A DNA stretch of 64,000 nucleotides from Ariolimax columbianus (taxonomy: Eukaryota; Mollusca; Gastropoda; Stylommatophora; Arionidae), in assembly GCA_036924085.1 (NCBI GenBank), contig JAVGWX010000018.1, positions 25,990,563 to 26,054,562 on the forward strand. Direction: 5' to 3'. Positions within the stretch are counted from its first letter, which is position 1. Each line of letters starts with the position of its first letter. The translations under genes were made by a program, and so were the position numbers. This document shows, piece after piece, positions 20,096-30,169 of the stretch. The notes below the pieces were generated by a model. The model made no database searches. It was not told where the DNA came from and was given only the letters and a program-made list of their open reading frames with translations.

Positions 20096-21110
20096 TCTCT
20101 AGCCTTAGATATGTGGATGATACAGTTTTGATGGCAAAAAGTGAGCAAGAATTACAGGAGCTTGTGACAACAATATGCAAAATAAATCAAGAGTTTGGAT
20201 GAGATATAAACATACAGTAAACAAAGACTTGACAAAAGTGACAAATAAATAATTAAAATATCAACTACTGGAACAGGTACATAGTTTCTCCTATCTAGGT
20301 CATATAATAACGGAAGAAAGCAGCCGTGAAAAAGAGATCAGAAATAGAATAGGTATGGCCAAGATGCGACACATTCTGACATCCAAAGAGATAAACCATA
20401 AATTGAAAATGAGGATTGTCAGGTGTTATGTATACTCGTCACTACTTTATGGCGGAAACATGGATAACGAGTAGCAAGTTGGAAAAGAGTATTGAAGCCT
20501 TTGAAATGTGGGTATATAGAAGATTGGATCGCATTTCATTGAAAGAGAAGAAAACAGATGTGGAGGTATTGAAAAATCAGAGTTAGACAGTTAATATTAT
20601 TGACCATATAACAAGACATACCATACCTTCTTGTTGGAAACCACATTAGATGGTATATGGTATAAGGCAATCGTTCAAGAGGCAGACACCGTTATAAGCG
20701 GATGGATAACATCAGGAGATGGACTGGAAAAAAACATGTAAGATTGCTCCATTAAGCCATAGATAGAGAGCACTGGAGAACTATTGCAGACGACCTTCGA
20801 TGCGGAGATGGCATTTTTTTTTTTTTTCTTTTTTTTTCTTTCTTTGTTAGCCTAATTTCTCTTATCTCTAAGGCGGTGTGCGTTGCACTGTGGTTTTTAT
20901 TTTGCGCCTGTCGGCCCAGTGCATTCGACTTCAGCATGCATTTTGTGTAAGGGTCGGCTTCCTCCTGCATTTTCTAAGGGTTTGCTTCCCCAGGGTAACA
21001 GCCGGTGCTGTGATGGGGATCGAACCCAGCACCTTCGGGTTGTGAGCCGTGCCACTTAACCACTAGGCCACGCCGTCCCCGGAGATGGAATTTGAACTGA
21101 ACTGAGCTGA
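20096..21110 (+). mobile_element. LINE RT fragment, interrupted by SINE-B
   Basis: Translation gives LRYVDDTVLMAKSEQELQEL (motif C as YVDD), then FSYLGHIITEE, KLKMRIVRCYVYSSLLYG and FEMWVYRRLDRISL. The last is the post-RT block of RTE-like LINE proteins. The C-terminus (IADDLRCGDG) is split by a SINE-B at 20812-21079, and the element ends in TGAACTGAACTGAG repeats. Stops and a frameshift make it dead. Confidence 0.82.
20812..21079 (-). mobile_element. tRNA-headed SINE-B copy 3
   Basis: CGGAGATGG at 20803-20811 and 21080-21088 flanks the insert. Its tail is the T-rich run at 20814-20844. The head at the right end has the B box (GGATCGAACCC on this strand). It inserted into the last codons of the LINE fragment. 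Confidence 0.9.
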
Positions 21111-21179
21111 TATCCAATCAGGCATTACGAGTGCCTAATGTCCGGCACCAGAATGTTATTTAGACTGTTCGGTTTTTTG

Positions 21180-21300
21180 CCTTAGAGTACCATGTTGGAC
21201 AAATAGCGTTACTTGTGCCATCTCTCCATCTCAATGGTGGACCTCCAATGGGGCGTTTAAGCATGCGCACCACATGTCCGGCACGGCAGCCTTTTCTTAA
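21180..21300 (-). mobile_element. LINE C-terminal fragment (GHVVRM type)
   Basis: On the minus strand a short frame reads GRAGHVVRMLKRPIGGPPLRW followed by RDGTSNAICPTW. This is the WFGHV..RM / RW.D block that ends many RTE-like LINE proteins. Nothing else of the element is recognisable. Confidence 0.6.
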
Positions 21301-21853
21301 CAACGAAGTATCTACGGACGCCATTGAAGGGGGTTTTGTGCCTCATTGCTGTGGCATAAGTAGGTTCAACCTATTAGTAAGATAAGAAATATTGAGCGGG
21401 TGTATACCATAAATCTTATAAGTAAGATAAGACATAGTGAGCGGGTGTATACGATCAATCTTATTAGTAAGATAAATCTATTAGAATTCATGGAGGAGGT
21501 TACCAAAATGTTAGATAAAGGGGAGCCAGTGGATGTTATTTATCTGGATTTTGCAAAGGTCTTTGATAGAGTACCTCATCAAAGATTATTTCGAAATTTA
21601 AAATCACATGGAATAGGTGGGGAAGTTGCCAAATGGATTGAAAATTGATTAACGGGAAGAAGGCAGCGGGTGGGCATAAATAAGGAGTACTCTGAGTGGT
21701 GTGAAGTGAAAAGTGGAGTGCCACAGGGCTCGGTTTTGGGACCAATTTTGTTCTTGATATATATAAATGATCTGGAGATTGATATGGGATCCATGATTGT
21801 AAAATTTTGCTGATGACACAAAACTATGCAGTAGTGTCTCATCTAAAGCAGAA

Positions 21854-22120
21854 GTGGATATATTGAGGTCGGATTTAGATAAAATTCAAGAATGGTCTGT
21901 AATCTGGCAAATGGAGTTCAATGTACATAAATGTACAGTCATGCACATGGGTAGATCCAATATGGAACATAATTACAGAATGGGAGAGAACAATATTAGA
22001 AAGATAGATAAAGAAAGGGACCTATGGGTTATAATAGATCATACATGTAAGGTGAGGGAGCAAGTTAAGGTAGCAGTAAAAAAGGCAAATGCAATGTTAG
22101 GGATGATAAAAAAATATTAA
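21854..22120 (+). pseudogene. CR1 RT palm/thumb fragment
   Basis: The frame begins just after motif C. It shows LRSDLDKIQEWSVIWQMEF, then MHMGRSN and the KERDLWVIIDHTCKV block (usual ERDLGV). It stops at a TAA at 22118-22120, where a one-base slip in an A run shifts the frame. The next frame completes the protein. Confidence 0.88.
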
Positions 22121-22136
22121 ACATAAGAGCAAGGAA

Positions 22137-22598
22137 GTGATAGTCAAACTGTATAAAGCATTAGTTAGACCTAGATTAGAGTACTGTGTACAGGTGTGGA
22201 GTCTTTATCAGAGAGGGGATATAAACATGCTGGAGAGAATACAAAAAAGAGCGACAAAGCTGATAGTAGGATTCCAGAATTACAGTTATGAGGAAAGATT
22301 TTTAAAAACCGGCCTACATTGTCTGGAAGAGATAAGAATTCGTGGTGACTTAATACAGGTGTATAAGATGATCAGAGGAATGGATAAGTTAGACTATAAC
22401 AAGTTTTTTAAAATACAACCACCAACAAGAACACGAGGATACAGCTACAAGTTGACTAAAGAGAGGTCCAGATTAGATATTAGGAAGTATTTTTTTAGCC
22501 AGAGAGTTGTGAATGCTTGGAATGCATTGCCAAGTGAGGTAGTGGAGGCTGGTACGGTTAATGCATTTAAGAATAGATGTGAGGCATACAGCTTCTAG
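22137..22598 (+). pseudogene. CR1 post-RT C-terminal domain (open)
   Basis: An uninterrupted 153-codon C-terminus: LYKALVRPRLEYCVQVWSLY, MLERIQKRATKLIVGF, MIRGMDKLDYNKFFKI and RKYFFSQRVVNAWNALPSEV. The native stop follows AYSF. The copy at 61539-61769 has the same last 76 codons. It encodes no catalytic motif; the function of this region in CR1 is not established. It is open here, but the upstream RT is frameshifted. Confidence 0.9.
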
Positions 22599-23090
22599 AG
22601 CAAGGTGATGTAAATGGAACTGGTTGTATACAGACTCTGCAGGGTCTTCTAAACCAGTATAAGACGTTAAGTTAAGTTCAGTTATAAGAAATAGTGAGCG
22701 GGTGTATGTGATCAATCTTATTAGTAAGATAAGAAATATTGAGCAGGTGTATACGATCAATCTTATTAGTAAGATAAGAAATATTGAGCGGGTGTATACG
22801 ATCAATCTTATTAGTAATAGAAATAGTTAACGTGGGTATATGATCGATTTTATAAGAAAGATAAACAATGATGTACAGTTGTATTTCATCGATTTTATTA
22901 GAAAGATAAGAAATTGTATTCAGTTGTATATGATTGATTTTTATTAAAAGATAAGAAATGGTGTACTTATGTATGTATGATGGATCTTATTAGAAAGATA
23001 AGAAATTATGTACTTATGTACTAGAAAGATAAGAAATGGTGTACATGTGTATTTGATCGATTTTACTAGACAGATAAGAAATGGTGTGCG

Positions 23091-23092
<2 letters not shown>

Positions 23093-23165
<73 letters not shown>
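23093..23165. repeat. (TA)n microsatellite
   Basis: About 36 TA units inside the diverged 45-bp satellite. Length is probably variable between individuals. Confidence 0.95.
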
Positions 23166-23169
<4 letters not shown>

Positions 23170-23454
23170 GATCGATTTTTATTAGACAGATAAGAGATAG
23201 TGTACAGGTATATACGATCGTCCTATAAGTGAGATAAGAAATAGCCACGACTCACTGGATGCTGCCACTCATGCCGTCTTGCCATTTGATCTTCATTGCC
23301 TTTTTGAGACAAACTGTGTGGAAGTGGTTCAACATTGTTACGTGGCATATGTATGCAGTCTGCATTTTACGAGCACACAGTTAAGTTAGTTAGTTGCTCA
23401 TCTCAAGCGAAGATGGCGACACCATCAGACGGTTTTATTTTGATGATGTAACGT

Positions 23455-23705
23455 GCGCTGTATTTGGATTATAGTGAGAAAGAAACTGCTCTGGTCATCA
23501 ACCTCACTCTCTCGTCCCGAGCTACCTTGGATCAATAACAAGACATAAATAGAGGCGACGTGAGGTAACTCAGGATGCAGGTGTTTTGATCCCACCCCTC
23601 GTAAGACCAGGGGTCGCTTGAAACTTGCAGGATTCGATCGCTGACATTTCCGTCCATCGCTTACAAAGGCGAGTGCCTTACCTCACGGCCACAGCGACTC
23701 ACAGA
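23455..23705 (-). mobile_element. tRNA-headed SINE-D copy 1
   Basis: Element orientation is minus. A tRNA-like head (GTCGCTGTGGCCGTGAGGTAAG, B box GCGATCGAATCC) leads to a core containing GGGACGAGAGAGTGAGGTTG and a GCAGTTTCTTTC stretch. The core is shared with 29795-30150, 36793-37057 and 60466-60640, but the heads differ. Confidence 0.8.
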
Positions 23706-24004
23706 GAACACAAGCATGCAGCATTACTGGAAGTACTACATCTATGTAAACATACAGCTTTGTCTGTAGACTAATGCCAATGTCAAACATTCGTGTATAG
23801 TCTGTAAAACGAGCGGCTAGCTTTGGAGATCCATCAGGTTAGCGGTGCCGTTCTAGAATAGTGTCCTACCAATGTACGTGAATCTGTTCCTAACTTTCAG
23901 TTTCTCACAATTTACCTTGATAATTTACTCAGGAGCTGAAACCCTTATAAACTATAGGAGCAGACAGAAAAGCAAGTGGTCATTTTCACAGCCGCCCTCG
24001 CAGA

Positions 24005-24596
24005 TTAATGGCGCTCAAGATCCAGCACAAAAATAAATTCGGTGCACTGGCACACTCGCTCGAACGCCTGTCCCAGTGCTTAAAAAAAAAAGGATGGTCC
24101 AGTGGATACCAGCCCACTGCGACATTCCAGGCAACGAGGAGACAGACAGACTCGCCAGGGAGGGAGGAATGCTGCAGCAGAGTGATACAGAAATCACATA
24201 CAGTAAGACTAAAGCATCCATCAAGGCAACGTATATTACAAAATGGAAAAAGACCACACATAGAAAACGATGCCTACCATCAGCTATCCAGGCGAGACCA
24301 GGTGATCATTCTCCGGCTACGCAAAGGTCACAACAGACTGAGATGCCATCTGTACAACAAATTCAAGGTTGGCACTACAGACCTTTGTGCCTATGGCACA
24401 TCCCCCAAGAAGGCAGAACATATGTTGCAGTCTTGTCCACTGTATGTGGACAAAAGAAGTACCATTTGGCAACAGCCAGTGTCCTTCCACAAGAAGCTGT
24501 ATGGAAGTGTACATACCCTTGAGACGACTGCTGCCTTCGTTAGAGTCATTGAAGTTGAGGTATGAAGACGAACGAGGAAGAAGAAGAAGAAGAAGG
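24005..24596 (+). mobile_element. I-group LINE, 5'-truncated, family I-a
   Basis: Two overlapping frames read as one RNase H C-terminus (VQWIPAHCDIPGNEETDRLA, about 24093-24155) plus a knuckle region. A frameshift splits them. The end is GAAGACGAACGAGGAAGAAG. The same family occurs at 44566-44666/45596-45670 and 63780-64000 on the minus strand. Confidence 0.85.
24008..24565 (+). pseudogene. RNase H/knuckle C-terminus of family I-a
   Basis: The native start is lost. The RNase H block is in the +1 frame (24076-24522) and the knuckle part is in this frame: RRDQVIILRLRKGHNRLRCH, CAYGTSPKKAEHMLQSCPLY. The expected C.C..H..C pattern reads C-A-Y here, so one knuckle cysteine is lost. The frame ends at the native stop after VIEVEV. 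Confidence 0.83.
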
Positions 24597-24800
24597 AGCT
24601 GGTTGGTACATGATTTTTGTTTTTCCCGTGTTGATTGCAAGATCCAAATTTGAACAGGCTTCGGGGAATCTAACCAAGCTATTTTGCACATCAGCCTCTG
24701 AGCCAACAATGAGGGCACAGTTTTCAGCAAATAGAAGAACTCGGAAGGCATATGATTGAACTTTAGTTTTTGCTTGAATTCTCTTAAAGTTGAACAATTT

Positions 24801-25050
24801 CCAATAGACTGAGGTACCACCTATTCAACAAATTGAAGATAGGTGGCACCGACGAATGCCCGTGTGGTACCGGGAAAATGACCGCTGAACATTTGCTGCA
24901 AAACTGCCCGACATTCGAGGATCAAAGAGAGCAGATGTGGCCATCACCAGTGGCAACACTAGACAAGCTCTATGGCAGTGTCGACAGCCTCAGGATGACC
25001 GCTGCTTTTTTCGAAAAAATAAAGGTTGACGTCTGACTGCGTACGATGAA
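24801..25050 (+). mobile_element. I-group LINE 3' end, family I-b, in LINE-R
   Basis: GAACAATTT at 24792-24800 and 25051-25059 is the target duplication. The 250-bp insert carries only the knuckle-coding end (DECPCGTGKMTAEHLLQNCPT) and a short GATGAA tail. It is strongly 5'-truncated. Confidence 0.88.
24833..25036 (+). pseudogene. Knuckle-domain C-terminus of family I-b
   Basis: The 67 codons show C-P-C, nine residues, H, four residues, C: an intact CCHC-like knuckle at about residues 10-26. They then show WPSPVATLDKLYGSVDSL and the native stop after IKVDV. A nucleic-acid-binding role is inferred from the pattern. The catalytic domains are absent. Confidence 0.87.
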
Positions 25051-25080
25051 GAACAATTTCCCATCAATACGATATCTTGA

Positions 25081-25248
25081 CTTGGCTTCGTTCGTTCTCA
25101 ATCTCCCGCTACCAAACCCTGAAAGGGCTTCAATAGCAGAATGTAGTCCAGAGAACGGAATGAGTTATGTCGTAGTTTACAGCCTGACTGCGATATTTGC
25201 ACCTTTCGTTCCAACACATCCGACTTCAGCAAGCATTTTTTGAGTACG
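25081..25248 (-). mobile_element. SINE-A copy 6, truncated
   Basis: Runs from the GCCAA-type tail (CTTGGCTTCGTTCG) to GCATTTTTTGAGTAC, about the element's 3' half. It inserted next to codons of the LINE-R fragment. No clean duplication was found. Confidence 0.82.
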
Positions 25249-26100
25249 GTCCACACTGCTCTGTTGTAAATCTCCATCCTGCCAGTTGAGCCAACTAGAG
25301 GATTAACCCCCGTAGTCCGCTGGGATCACACGCGACAGGGTAGATAAGCCATTTGTAATGTTTATGGCGTCTAACGGATTAGCCAAAAATAGCGCTGGAC
25401 AAATCAGTCGGAATCGCTGCCACTGTGTAATACCTTACAACCAAATAGGGAATATATACCGACAAAAAATTACCTATTTCGGAAAGTAGCTATCGATTTG
25501 TCCATAGTCAAACCCCAAACGCCGAATCAATTCTCTCTAACATTCCAATTAAAACGGGAAGAGATTCGATCTCAGCCAATTGAGGAATGCACTTAGTTAA
25601 AACATGCAAACTTTTACTACAACCTGTGAAATGAGAGGAGGGGTGGGTGTGGGGCGAGAGAAGTGAGATATATATATATATAGAGTGAGAGAGAGAGAGA
25701 GATAGAGAGGGAGAGAGAGAGAGAGAGAGCGAGAGCGTACATAACAAACAGAAAATGTTTGATACATGCAATAATTATCTCATAATTAAATCCCCAGTGT
25801 TTTATTAAGCCGTAATTTTGTTTTTCACTTTTACTTTTCGCCCCTCAAATAAAGAGCTAGCCGACCCCGACATCGCTAGGTTGCGACGCCGAGAGCAAAC
25901 ACACCATTGCACACCAATTGCCGATAACGGGAACACACAACCTCACCTCCAAGTGGTGCACACTGAGAAACTATGGCCGCGAGGCTGTAGGTAGACGAGG
26001 CAATGGCTCGCTTGGGGAGACGCGCTCCTCCAGTTCATATGCAGTTGTTGGCCTGCACCTTCTTGGAGAGGAGATGTGCTCCACCAAAAGACAACCACCC
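25249..26100. other. Non-coding stretch with TA/GA microsatellite
   Basis: A TA run followed by a GA run lies at 25668-25735. The open frame 25508-25771 is an artefact of it. The segment 25850-26220 precedes RTE-like LINE B and could be its leader. No gene is visible. Confidence 0.6.
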
Positions 26101-27543
26101 AAGATTCACCCATGAAGACACAATCACAATAAACTATACTGGCTTGGTCGCAGCCCGGGTTTACAATGACCGCGCATGACGTCCCACACCAGAGCGGAGG
26201 TGATAAGTGTGCTACTGGCGGATCCATAAAGTTGAGGAAGGACAAGCTTATAATAGGAACATGGAATGTCATAACACTGAACCCATCCGTCAAATCAATG
26301 AGCTAATACACTAGATGAAGAACTACCGGTGGGACATCCTTGGTGTATGCGAGGCTCGATGGAAAAGCTTTGGTGAGTTTACCACGGAGGAGGGCCACAA
26401 ATTCTAATTCAGCGGCAGGGGAGGACAAACATTTACATGGAGGTGGGGATGCTGGTACATAAAGACATATACATATGCATATTGGACTGCCGACCAGTAT
26501 CTAGCCGTTTTATCATCTTACGGCTAAAGGCAGCACCGTTTAATATTATGATAATACAGTGCTAAGCACCCACTGCAGACCATGAAGATTGTGAGATAGA
26601 GGCATTCAATGATCAACCAGTGTCTGATAACAGAAACGCCAAAAAAAGGACATATTGGTAGTCCATGGGGGATTGGAAGGCAACAATTGGAGAAGATGCA
26701 GTCCATGATTGGAGGGGAACATGTGGGCCATACGGAAACAAAAAACTCATGACCGGTGTCTCAGACTTCTAGAATTTGCAATAAGCTGCTGGTAGCAAAG
26801 ACGTTCGTGTTTAACAAGCCGTCTAGACGCTAGACATGGCATAATCCAAATAATGAAGTGCACAGTCAAATTAATGATATACTGGCCCAGAGAAGTTTTC
26901 CCGGAGCAGATATAGGAAGCGACCACGATCTGGGTATGATGACTATGCGTCTGTGATTGAAGAGAGTTGCAAAGAAAGATGTGACTAGACTAAAGTTTGA
27001 CCTGGACAAACTAAAAGACCCAACAATCATCAAAGTGTTCCAATCGAGGGTAGGAGAGAGATTTGTTCCACTGTTGGCTCTCAGAGAGAGACTTGATACC
27101 GATACAGTAACAGCGTCTCTTAACTCAGCACACATAAATACAGCAACAGAGATCCTGGGGTGCCACCAAACAAAAATAAAAGCCACGGGTGACCAAAGAC
27201 ATTCTAGACCTTTGTGATAAAAGAAGGTCACTGAAAAACCAAAAACATCCACCTGATGAGGTCGGCAGATATAAAGAGCTCAAGAAAGCGATACAACAAA
27301 AGATGAGATAGGCGGTAGAAGAGTGGATATGTGAGAAATGTACAAACATCGAAAAGAGAGAAATGACGCTAAAGAAGCATACAAGGTAATCAAAGAACTG
27401 GTAACACCAAGACAAGACAGGAACTTTATGATACAGAATAAAAGCGGCAAGTGCCTTATTGGGGACAATAACGTACTGGCACGATGAACAGAGTACTGTT
27501 ACGAGTTATATAACTATGAGGGACGGACTTATGGACAAAATCA

Positions 27544-27906
27544 ATGGTTATACCGTTACCTAAGTCTGGAAACCGAAAGCTGTGCCAACATTACAGAACA
27601 ATAAGCCTCATCAGCCACCCTAGCAAGGTCATGCTTAGATTAATCCTTGACCGATTGAAATCCCAAGCAAAGAACATCATTGCCGAAGAGCAAGCAGGGT
27701 TCAGACAGGGAAGAAGCACTACAGAACAGATATTTAATTTAAGGCTGCTAAGCGAGAAATACCTAGAACAGCAGCAAAAACTGTATCGCGTGTTTGTTGA
27801 TTTTAAGAAGGCGTTTGATAGGGTATGGCATAACGTGCTATGGGCAACCATGAGGAGGTATAAAATCAACGGAAATATTATAAAGGTCCTTGAACACCCC
27901 GTATGA
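27544..27906 (+). pseudogene. RTE-like LINE B reverse transcriptase, N-terminal half
   Basis: The 120 codons carry VIPLPKSGNRKLCQHYRTIS, KVMLRLILDRLK, EEQAGFRQGRSTTEQIF and VDFKKAFDRVWHNVLW. The VDF Asp of motif A is present. A frameshift at about 27890 moves motif B (VGVRQGCALSPNIFNIF) to another frame. A further frameshift damages FADD at about 28100. Confidence 0.9.
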
Positions 27907-28189
27907 CAAGGCGTCTAGCGCAGTCCTTGTGAATGGGAGGCGAGGGGACTGGTTTCGCACATCAGTTGGTGTGAGACAGGGGTGTGCACTCTCTCCAAAT
28001 ATTTTCAATATATTCCTTGAGGGAATTATGAGTGAGGCACTTGGAGATCACGTTTTTACTGCCAATATAGGGGTCGAACGATTACCAACCTTCGTTTTGC
28101 AGATGACATCGAAGGGTGGGCGGGTTCAGAAGCAGAACTCCAGGAATGGGTCAGAAGGTTCGATGAAACAGCTCTTGACTATGGTATGA
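27890..28189 (+). pseudogene. RTE-like LINE B reverse transcriptase, motif B region
   Basis: LYDKASSAVLVNG-type sequence begins at the frame change. It gives DWFRTSVGVRQGCALSPNIF (motif B) and FLEGIMSEAL, then degrades before motif C (FVLQMTSKGG where FADD is expected one frame over). It continues the frame at 27544. Confidence 0.85.
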
Positions 28190-28309
28190 ATGACCAACAG
28201 CGCCGACGGCTTCAACATTAGGATAAATGCCAATGGCCAGGAACTCGAAGTGGTTGACTGTTTTAAATATCTGGGTTAGATTGTCAGTGATGAAGGATCA
28301 GAATGTGAG

Positions 28310-28519
28310 GTGTTGGCCAGAATAGCACAGACAATAGCGGCTCTTGCACGGCTTAACAAAATCTGGCAAGATAAACGGTTGGCACTATGCATGAAAATCA
28401 GATTAATGCGTACACTGGTCCTGTCAGTATTCCTCTATGCTTGTAGGGCATGGACAATTACAGCTGACCTTCAACGAAGGATACAGGCCTTGGAGATGAG
28501 ATGTTTCAGAAGACTTTTA
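28310..28519 (+). pseudogene. RTE-like LINE B post-RT region, left of the insertion
   Basis: RIAQTIAALARLNKIW, KIRLMRTLVLSVFLYACRAW and RRIQALEMRCFRRLL are the post-RT block. Native sequence ends at the TTAA at 28517-28520. The further open codons to 28579 belong to the inserted DNA. Confidence 0.88.
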
Positions 28520-28520
28520 A

Positions 28521-29190
28521 CCTTACGCACTCCACATTATTTTTGGAAAAAATTTGACCTAATTAATTTTCTTAATTAGTCGCTGTGGTAGTCGTCTTTC
28601 AAAATTTGTAACTTTTATGTTTGTTTGTCAATAAATATGATTTTCTGGTGTGTAGATACACAATAGCATAACGAACATGTGGGTGTTATTGTTTTTGTTG
28701 TATGTTTGTTAGTTTTTGAGATTTAAAAAGATGAAGTTGAAAATTTATGAAAATCTCGGGAAAAATTTGGACTCGACCACTAGGCCTAGTCGCTTCGATA
28801 GAAAACCATTGAAACCACAACAACGTATCGATACTGTGTTTACAATATCGCCACAACTGTTAGTTTCCAATTCAAACGTAGTTCTTTCATTTAACCAAAC
28901 AAAATAAACAGATCTACGCGATAAAAATCTTTCTCAACAACCTACTTCCCCTTTCGCAAAAAGTCGGCTTGCTCCAAACGGCGTATACAAAATTAAAACT
29001 GTTCAAAAGCCATTTGTAATCGAACACACGATACTTTAACCGGCAAAATATCGTGTATATATGGAGGACGTACTCAGCAGTAAAAAATGGCTGTCAGGAG
29101 TGACTCCGTTCAAAAAAAAATAATTTTTTCCGCACACCGTTTTTGCAGGCCGAGCTGGTCCAAAGAGAACGGACAAGGGCGTGCTTAAGG
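28521..29190. mobile_element. TTAA-flanked, inverted-repeat element (piggyBac-like MITE)
   Basis: The 670-bp insert lies between TTAA at 28517-28520 and TTAA at 29191-29194. Its ends are CCTTACGCACTCC and the reverse complement CCTTAAGCACGCC, 11 of 13 identical. Removing the insert and one TTAA rejoins the LINE B codons as RRLL|NVTYKDR with no frame change. TTAA targets and CCY-starting ends are piggyBac traits. There is no transposase frame inside, so it is non-autonomous. Superfamily naming is inference. Confidence 0.82.
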
Positions 29191-29194
29191 TTAA

Positions 29195-29526
29195 ACGTCA
29201 CGTACAAAGATCGAGTTACAAATGAGGAAATACGAGATAGAATTACAACAGCAATAGGGTCTTTTGAAAACCTCTTGGCAACTGTCAAAAGAAGGAAACT
29301 ATCGAGATCAGATGGACTTGAAAATATTATCCTGCACGGAAAGGCGCAAGACAGACGACAAAGGTCGACTCAAAAAGAGGTGGGCGGACAACATAAAAAA
29401 TGGACCAATCTCCGACCAGAAGAGGCATGGGCACCGGCCGCTGACAGAGAAGGGTGGCGTGGAGTCGTGAGGATGTCTTCATGTGTGCGCCAACAACCTC
29501 ACTGGTTACAGGATGACCTGACCTGA
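29195..29526 (+). pseudogene. RTE-like LINE B C-terminal region, right of the insertion
   Basis: NVTYKDRVTNEEIRDRITTA continues the interrupted protein, then SFENLLATVKRRKL. After a frameshift the RGRLKKRWADNIKNG block lies in the +1 frame at 29264-29470. The open frame drawn from 29143 includes transposon bases upstream of 29191. Confidence 0.86.
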
Positions 29527-29535
29527 CCTGAATTT

Positions 29536-29794
29536 AGTATCGATTACGCGTATCTGAAACACGAGTGGTACCTATGTTGACAAGACGAATTGGACAAACT
29601 GTAACATTTGTTCCTCCATCTTTGTAAATATTACTTCCCATATTGGCAATACACTGCACTTTCTCGATAATCTGACCAATAATCTTTATGTGGTCTATTT
29701 GCCTCTCATTTATTCGAATTTCTTGCGTTTTGTTCACACTGTGGTGTATTCAGAAGTAAAATAATGGCTGTTTGTACGATCTCCGTGCTTAATT
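29536..29794. other. Non-coding stretch
   Basis: No gene or repeat recognised between the LINE B tail and the SINE-D at 29795. Confidence 0.5.
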
Positions 29795-30150
29795 ATTCAT
29801 GAATAAAAGGCGACGGATGAATGCGTGGCTGACGTACGCCGCCAGCGGCTTGAAGGTTGGTAGTCTGATGATCGTCCATCACAAGTGATGAAGACCACTC
29901 TTTTTGTTCAGCTATGTGGACAGTCTTTTCTCTTACTGGGTCCACTGAAATGGGTGACCTGGGCGGTGATTTCGATTTAAATAAAGAAGAAACTGCGCCT
30001 TTTGTCAACCTCACTCTCTGGTCCTGAGTTACCTTTGGCATGTGGCAAGATATTTATCGAGACGACCGGAGATAGCAAAGGATGCAGATTTTTCCTCAGG
30101 GTTTACTTCCGAAGCCTTTCCCGTAAACAGGTATCCCACAAGGCAGCGGA
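29795..30150 (-). mobile_element. SINE-D copy 2 (long form)
   Basis: Minus-oriented. The core ACCAGAGAGTGAGGTTGACA then GGCGCAGTTTCTTC aligns with the other SINE-D copies. The 3' part has a GGCGGCGTACGTCAGCC stretch and ends CCTTTTATTCATGAATAA. An 82-codon minus frame (29793-30041) spans it, starting MPKVTQDQRVRLTKGAVSS. Because the core is shared with SINE copies, I do not call it a gene. It lies before a plus-strand LINE fragment. Confidence 0.7.
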
Positions 30151-30169
30151 GTGGGGATGACATCTAACG

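Larger units (their letters stand above)
21478..22676 (+). mobile_element. CR1-type LINE, 5'-truncated, best-preserved copy
   Basis: It starts inside RT (LLEFMEEVTKML). Motif A is LDFAKVFDRVP (about 21545), motif [12 protein letters not shown] (about 21713) and the FADDTK motif C is broken by a frameshift at about 21808. The long C-terminal frame follows. The 3' UTR ends CCAGTATAAGACGTTAAGTTAAG. Only a few lesions separate it from an intact C-terminal half. It interrupts a 45-bp satellite. Confidence 0.93.
21365..23255. repeat. 45-bp satellite split by CR1 and a TA run
   Basis: Units such as TTAGTAAGATAAGAAATATT then GAGCGGGTGTATACGATCAA recur at 21365-21477, 22683-22840 and, more diverged, to 23255. 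The CR1 at 21478-22676 separates the first units from the rest, so it inserted into the array. Confidence 0.88.
24597..25080 (-). mobile_element. LINE-R RT fragment, interrupted by an I-b LINE end
   Basis: Minus strand: RIDGKLFN at 25075-25052, then after a 250-bp insertion FKRIQAKTKVQSYAFRVLLF and AENCALIVGSEADVQ, ending TGKTKIMYQPAP at about 24600. Motif C is FAEN instead of FADD. The blocks match LINE-R at 53900-54350. Confidence 0.82.
26100..29535 (+). mobile_element. RTE-like LINE B, decayed, split by a TTAA element
   Basis: Endonuclease traces (IIGTWNV about 26248, SMGDWKATIGED about 26660, IGSDHDLG about 26911) precede RT blocks (VIPLPKSGN, QAGFRQGRSTTEQIF, VDFKKAFDRVW, VGVRQGCALSP). 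A post-RT region MRCFRRLL at 28498-28519 resumes at NVTYKDRVTNEE after a 670-bp insertion. The end is TGACCTGACCTGACC at about 29520. Many stops; dead. Family motifs are RTE-like. Confidence 0.88.
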
